From assembly GCA_016188575.1 (NCBI GenBank), contig JACPHN010000216.1, forward strand, positions 24,579-88,578: a stretch of 64,000 nt of DNA, written 5' to 3'. The translations under genes were made by a program, and so were the position numbers. Source of the DNA: Candidatus Schekmanbacteria bacterium. GTDB lineage: Bacteria; CSSED10-310; JACPHN01. Positions 61,127-64,000 of the stretch are shown one piece after another; positions within the stretch are counted from its first letter, which is position 1, and the number at the start of each line of letters is the position of its first letter. The notes under the pieces were generated by a model. The model made no database searches. It was not told where the DNA came from and worked only from the letters and a program-made list of their open reading frames with translations.

Positions 61127-62067
61127 ACGTCGCTCTCCGCGAGTTCGTGGGCGAGTTGATGGAGTGCCTTGAGCACGCCGCCCTCGCCGAGCGGCACGCC
61201 GGTCTCGTGGTACGAGGAAGGTTTGAGCACGCCCATCGCGTCGATGTGCGCGTAAGCACGAAGCCCGCGCTCTTCGACCAGCGGATCGCAGATCGGGAAA
61301 CCGTCGGCGCTCGCCTCGTTGATGCAGAGCTTCAGTGGGTCCCTGTACGATTCGACCCAGCGGCGAAGGCCCTGCAAGGTGCGCGGGGCGACTGCCGGGA
61401 CGCCTCGCACCGGCATCTGCGGGAGCAGCAACAGCTCGCAGGCCCCAGCATCCGCAGCAACGACGGCGGCCTCATCGAGGTCGGGCAGCGTGCGCTCGTT
61501 GATCACGACGTTGACGCCGAAGCGGGAGATGGATCGGACGTGCTTCAGGCGAGCGAGCAGCTCGGGGAAGGAGCGCCGGCGGATTGACTCGTAGGTTGCA
61601 CCGACACCATCCATGCTCACGCGGACGAAGTGGACGCTGCCTCGAAGGCCCTCGGCGAGAACGCCATCGATGTGGTGGCCGTGGGTCGTGAACGACACGG
61701 AGAGCCTGGTCTCGCGCGCCGCGTGCTGACAGAGCCTCACGAAATCTGGGTAGAGCGTGGGTTCACCGCCTCCGAAGCCGACGCCGAGAGCGCCATGGGA
61801 ATCGAACTCCGCCAACCAACGCGTAACGACGTCGAACCGAAGCTCGTCGCGGGACTTCGGGGCGTAGCAGTGAGCGCACGCCAGATCGCAGCGGTTCGTG
61901 AGCGCGATGGATACCTGCCGCGGCGCGCGCGAATGGAGCGAGGCAGGAACAGGGATCTCCTCGATGAGGACATGCAAGCCGGTGGTGCGGTTGAATACGT
62001 GGAGCCCCGCTGGACCGCCGCGCAACTTCCAATGGTCAGCCTGATAGTTGTCCGTCGAGGCTTTCAC
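61123..62067 (-). CDS. Radical SAM enzyme of the candidate defence operon
   Basis: This 314-residue protein has the canonical CDLACAHCYAP (C-x3-C-x2-C), GFGGGEPTLYPDF (GGEP), VSMDGVGATYESIRRRS and VVINERTLPDLDEAA. A C-terminal Cys pair (LCINE, ICDP) is present but no full SPASM is seen. The N-terminus (HWKLRGGPAGLHVFNRTTGLHVLIEEIPVP) resembles the leader-binding or beta domains of peptide-modifying radical SAM enzymes. The GTG start at 62067 is not certain: the frame stays open upstream to 62136 (GTG). It heads the operon, next to attC-11. No precursor peptide was found. Confidence 0.82.
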   Translation of the reverse strand: MKASTDNYQADHWKLRGGPAGLHVFNRTTGLHVLIEEIPVPASLHSRAPRQVSIALTNRCDLACAHCYAPKSRDELRFDVVTRWLAEFDSHGALGVGFGGGEPTLYPDFVRLCQHAARETRLSVSFTTHGHHIDGVLAEGLRGSVHFVRVSMDGVGATYESIRRRSFPELLARLKHVRSISRFGVNVVINERTLPDLDEAAVVAADAGACELLLLPQMPVRGVPAVAPRTLQGLRRWVESYRDPLKLCINEASADGFPICDPLVEERGLRAYAHIDAMGVLKPSSYHETGVPLGEGGVLKALHQLAHELAESDV

Positions 62068-62165
62068 TACCGTACGACTCCCCTGTTACTTCGTACAGCT
62101 TCCAAAGATCACGTTTCGTCGCTTCATAGATCACGCCACAAATGGTGACGCCATGACCTCCGTGC

Positions 62166-62238
62166 CGCTAACGCTGGCCATCACCGGCGGGAATGGAGCG
62201 TAGCGGAATTCCCGTCCGTGTGCATGGCCTTGTTGGAA
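62166..62238 (-). other. attC site (attC-11)
   Basis: 73 bp; CGCTAAC at left, GTTGGAA at right. GGCCATCACCGGCGGGAAT pairs with ATTCCCGTCCGTGTGCATGG. It separates the operon cassette from the AT-rich pseudogene cassette. Confidence 0.75.
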
Positions 62239-62257
62239 GGCAGTTCTTTTTGACGAT

Positions 62258-62668
62258 TCATACGTGCCAGTCTAATAGTGCGCCTGTCTTCTTGTTGAAT
62301 ATCAAGACCAAACAAACCTCTGCCAAATTCTGTTCGTCCTCAAACTTGTGTTTGTATGGAATTCGGACATTAATCTCGACTCCTATACTCCCCACTTTAT
62401 CTTCATACCCCATTGTGGATTGAGCATCTGACCAGCCATCAAATCCAGACTGTCCATTATGGGCATATTCAATTCTATCTGATATAGCTTCCCAAAAGTC
62501 CGGCCAAGAGAGAGAACGTTCCCATTGAAACTCACCAAGTTAATCCTTCTGTGAGAGTTGAATCACTCCTTGCTTGGGGGTCGTTTCAAACGGATATGGA
62601 TAGTCTATCGAAACCTCAAGCCTATATGTGAATCGATCGGAATAGTCTTCTTCAAATATCTCTTTCAT
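62258..62668 (-). pseudogene. AT-rich cassette gene with an in-frame stop
   Basis: From ATG 62668 the frame reads MKEIFEEDYSDRFTYRLEVS, continues 42 codons to TAA (62542-62540), and then the same frame stays open for 93 more codons (SWPDFWEAISDRIEYAHNGQ, later NLAEVCLVLIFNKKTGALLD) to a TGA at 62258. The continued open frame with coherent composition shows one gene of about 136 residues broken by a nonsense codon. It is not in any recognised family. AT-rich codons indicate origin from a low-GC host. No gene call would find it as one frame. Confidence 0.7.
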
Positions 62669-62674
62669 AGTTCC

Positions 62675-62715
62675 TTCCAACGGGGCGCCGGGCCTTGCCC
62701 GGCGCCCCGTTCTTC
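62675..62715 (-). other. Mini-attC (attC-12)
   Basis: 41 bp, TTCCAAC to GTTCTTC. The body is one palindrome, GGGGCGCCGGG, a 5-nt loop, then CCCGGCGCCCC. Confidence 0.6.
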
Positions 62716-62737
62716 CGACGCGCAGCGTCGGAAGAAC
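62709..62737. repeat. Hairpin micro-cassette, copy 3
   Basis: Identical to copy 1 (55216-55244), 7.5 kb away. Confidence 0.75.
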
Positions 62738-62817
62738 GCCTCACATCACCGGCAGCAAAAAGCAGAGCGAGTAACGAGCGGCGCTTTTTGCTGTCCGAGT
62801 GCATGTGATTGTTATGC
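62731..62817 (-). other. attC site (attC-13)
   Basis: 87 bp, GAAGAAC to GTTATGC. The stem is CACATCACCGGCAGCAAAAAGC facing its complement GCTTTTTGCTGTCCGAGTGC. It directly follows the stop of the HEPN-like gene. Confidence 0.8.
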
Positions 62818-62826
62818 AAACTTGCT

Positions 62827-63780
62827 TCATTTTCGTTTAAGCTCTACCACTAATCTAAGCACCTCTTTAGGAGGCTTTCCTAGAGATTCTTTAAGCCAGG
62901 GGATATGCTCACTCCATGTAAAATCATCTTCATGACCAGGATGAGCAGATGCGTTTCTTAAATCCACAAACGAAGGACTTTCTTCATTATAAGGATGCTT
63001 GTCTTCAAGAAATTGAGATAGTTCTTGAACTTTCAGTGCGTAATTTTTGCAAAACGGTTCAGCTTTTTCGTTTATTGTGACAAATAAATCTGTACATTGA
63101 TTCATAATGTCATCCGACCAGAATTTTGAGACAAAAACCAATTGCCCTAAAGTAGGCGGATGGACTGGTGGTTCGGAACACGATTTTAATGTGCCGAAGG
63201 TGATTTCTCTTGTCTTTATTCGCTTCAATACGTTTTTTGACGCATCCGATGGTATGCTGAAAACGGCTTGTTGAATTAGTTCGATCCATTTCGTAAACAA
63301 AATGTCAGCAGTTTCTCTCTCTAGAACTTTGCACAAAGAAAAGACAACTTGACTCCATCCTCTCAATACTCCCTTTTTCAACATTATTTCAGTAACAAAG
63401 GCATCTACTAATTCTCGGCGAGATGATTCATCTATTTTTCGCCACACATCTAGTGAAAGGTAGTCTACCCAAAATCTTTCCCCGGCGAGCCTGATATTTT
63501 CTAGTGTTTCAGTAATTGACTCGGAACCTATCGTAGAATACTCAGCTATAATTTCCGTAACTTGTTCTTTTCGTTTCTTGAGTTCTTCAGTAACACGGAT
63601 CGCTTCTTCTTGTCTTTCAGATTCATTTAAAAATTCAACAATCAAATTTGCGCCATTCCAAAGTGCATCGTCATTGTGCGCTGTTGTTTGTGCCTCCATA
63701 TAATGAATTAAAAAGAAATCAATACCTCGTGAATCATATATTTCACAGGCAATTTGTCTTCGCTCTGGCGTAAGGCGCAT
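62827..63780 (-). CDS. AT-rich helical protein with HEPN-like RNASAH motif
   Basis: This 317-residue protein is strongly helical and AT-rich, unlike the rest of the window. Near the C-terminus VDLRNASAHPG gives R-x4-H, the catalytic signature of HEPN ribonucleases, which occur in toxins and abortive-infection proteins. The rest has no named domain. ATG 63780 has no clear ribosome site; the frame is open further upstream, into a GC-rich stretch that belongs to a transposase fragment. The original N-terminus may have been cut off by that insertion. Confidence 0.65.
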   Translation of the reverse strand: MRLTPERRQIACEIYDSRGIDFFLIHYMEAQTTAHNDDALWNGANLIVEFLNESERQEEAIRVTEELKKRKEQVTEIIAEYSTIGSESITETLENIRLAGERFWVDYLSLDVWRKIDESSRRELVDAFVTEIMLKKGVLRGWSQVVFSLCKVLERETADILFTKWIELIQQAVFSIPSDASKNVLKRIKTREITFGTLKSCSEPPVHPPTLGQLVFVSKFWSDDIMNQCTDLFVTINEKAEPFCKNYALKVQELSQFLEDKHPYNEESPSFVDLRNASAHPGHEDDFTWSEHIPWLKESLGKPPKEVLRLVVELKRK

Positions 63781-63829
63781 TTCATAAAGTGGAATTCGGC
63801 CTCGTTCATCGTTTGGGCCACGGCAAAGG

Positions 63830-64000
63830 TCATGCGGCGTGCCAATAGGCGCATGAACGTGCCCGCGCCGGTCGGGCGGGAACTTCGAGGCCGTCCAGCA
63901 GCCAGTCAAAGAGGTCGCGGGGCCTCGACCCAAAAAATCTCTCGGCAGCAGTGGTTCCGTCCGAACGGCGGAGGAAGTAGTTGTGGATCGTGGTCAGCAC
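63830..64000 (-). CDS. C-terminal tail of a transposase (partial at window edge)
   Basis: Reading from the window end, VLTTIHNYFLRRSDGTTAAERFFGSRPRDLFDWLLDGL is in frame to a TGA at 63830. The block IHNY...DGTTAAERFFG...DLF is typical of the C-terminus of a family of insertion-sequence transposases. The gene starts outside the window. The GC-rich segment abutting the AT-rich cassette gene suggests insertion into the array. Confidence 0.55.
   Translation of the reverse strand: MLTTIHNYFLRRSDGTTAAERFFGSRPRDLFDWLLDGLEVPARPARARSCAYWHAA

Noticed and set aside
62193..62423. Plus-strand frame of 76 codons
   Set aside because: It begins in attC-11 and runs antisense to the AT-rich pseudogene, whose frame shows better coding character.

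Overview
The window is a high-GC bacterial chromosome segment whose genes suggest a Gram-negative (diderm) organism of the proteobacterial/deltaproteobacterial (Myxococcota- or Desulfobacterota-like) kind. The evidence is two lipoproteins with lipoboxes, one of them extremely cysteine-rich; a large secreted propeller/Fn3 protein with a C-terminal anchor; split glyQ/glyS; and an integron-type cassette array. The sequence alone does not fix the species. About 80% of the window (1-51 kb) is uniform GC-rich coding sequence. From 51 kb onward it is accessory DNA.

Left part (1-17.5 kb): the end of a helical regulator and a secreted BNR/Fn3 protein, then two signalling modules. The first (4.4-8.8 kb) is PP2C phosphatase, kinase with zinc ribbon, nicotinamidase-like hydrolase and TerY-like vWA protein. 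It resembles the TerY-P triad with an added hydrolase and has its own sigma70-type promoter. The second (9.9-17.5 kb) is SWIM zinc finger, DUF5691, MoxR AAA+ ATPase, DUF5682 and vWA, a MoxR-vWA system. A cysteine-rich lipoprotein and a YccF protein lie between them.

Middle (17.9-51 kb): mostly housekeeping and metabolism. It holds an M28 peptidase, a site-2-protease-like M50 peptidase, a Nudix regulator, an exonuclease/phosphatase-fold lipoprotein, a sulfurtransferase, glyQ-glyS-ppdK-ruvX in one direction, a B3/B4-domain protein and a serine hydrolase. Next come a radical SAM protein whose SPASM part is a separate overlapping frame, mltG, clpB, a PhnD-like binding protein and a twin-PDZ protein. 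A metal ABC transporter operon (two binding proteins, ATPase, permease), a metallophosphoesterase, a zinc metalloprotease lipoprotein and a DUF188 protein complete it. Small inverted-repeat elements sit between genes at 21.0, 31.0, 39.2 and 40.3 kb.

Right part (51.0-62.8 kb): a mobile integron gene-cassette array. Fourteen or so attC-like sites (RYYYAAC ... GTTRRRY ends with an internal palindrome) separate cassettes, almost all with genes on the minus strand. No integrase gene is visible. The integrase end should lie to the right, beyond the window, or be absent. Cassettes carry an HXXEE membrane protein, an SRPBCC protein, a frameshifted SDH-type Clp-fold protease, a PIN toxin pair, a MazF/DUF2281 pair, an inverted antitoxin/ParE pair, a small membrane protein and an AT-rich pseudogene. 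An exceptionally long cassette (about 5.5 kb) holds radical SAM, a 136-residue protein and a 1367-residue nuclease-STAND NTPase, which is the best candidate for an undescribed defence system. Three copies of a tiny hairpin 'micro-cassette' without any gene are embedded between attC sites. The window ends in an AT-rich HEPN-like gene and the tail of a transposase.
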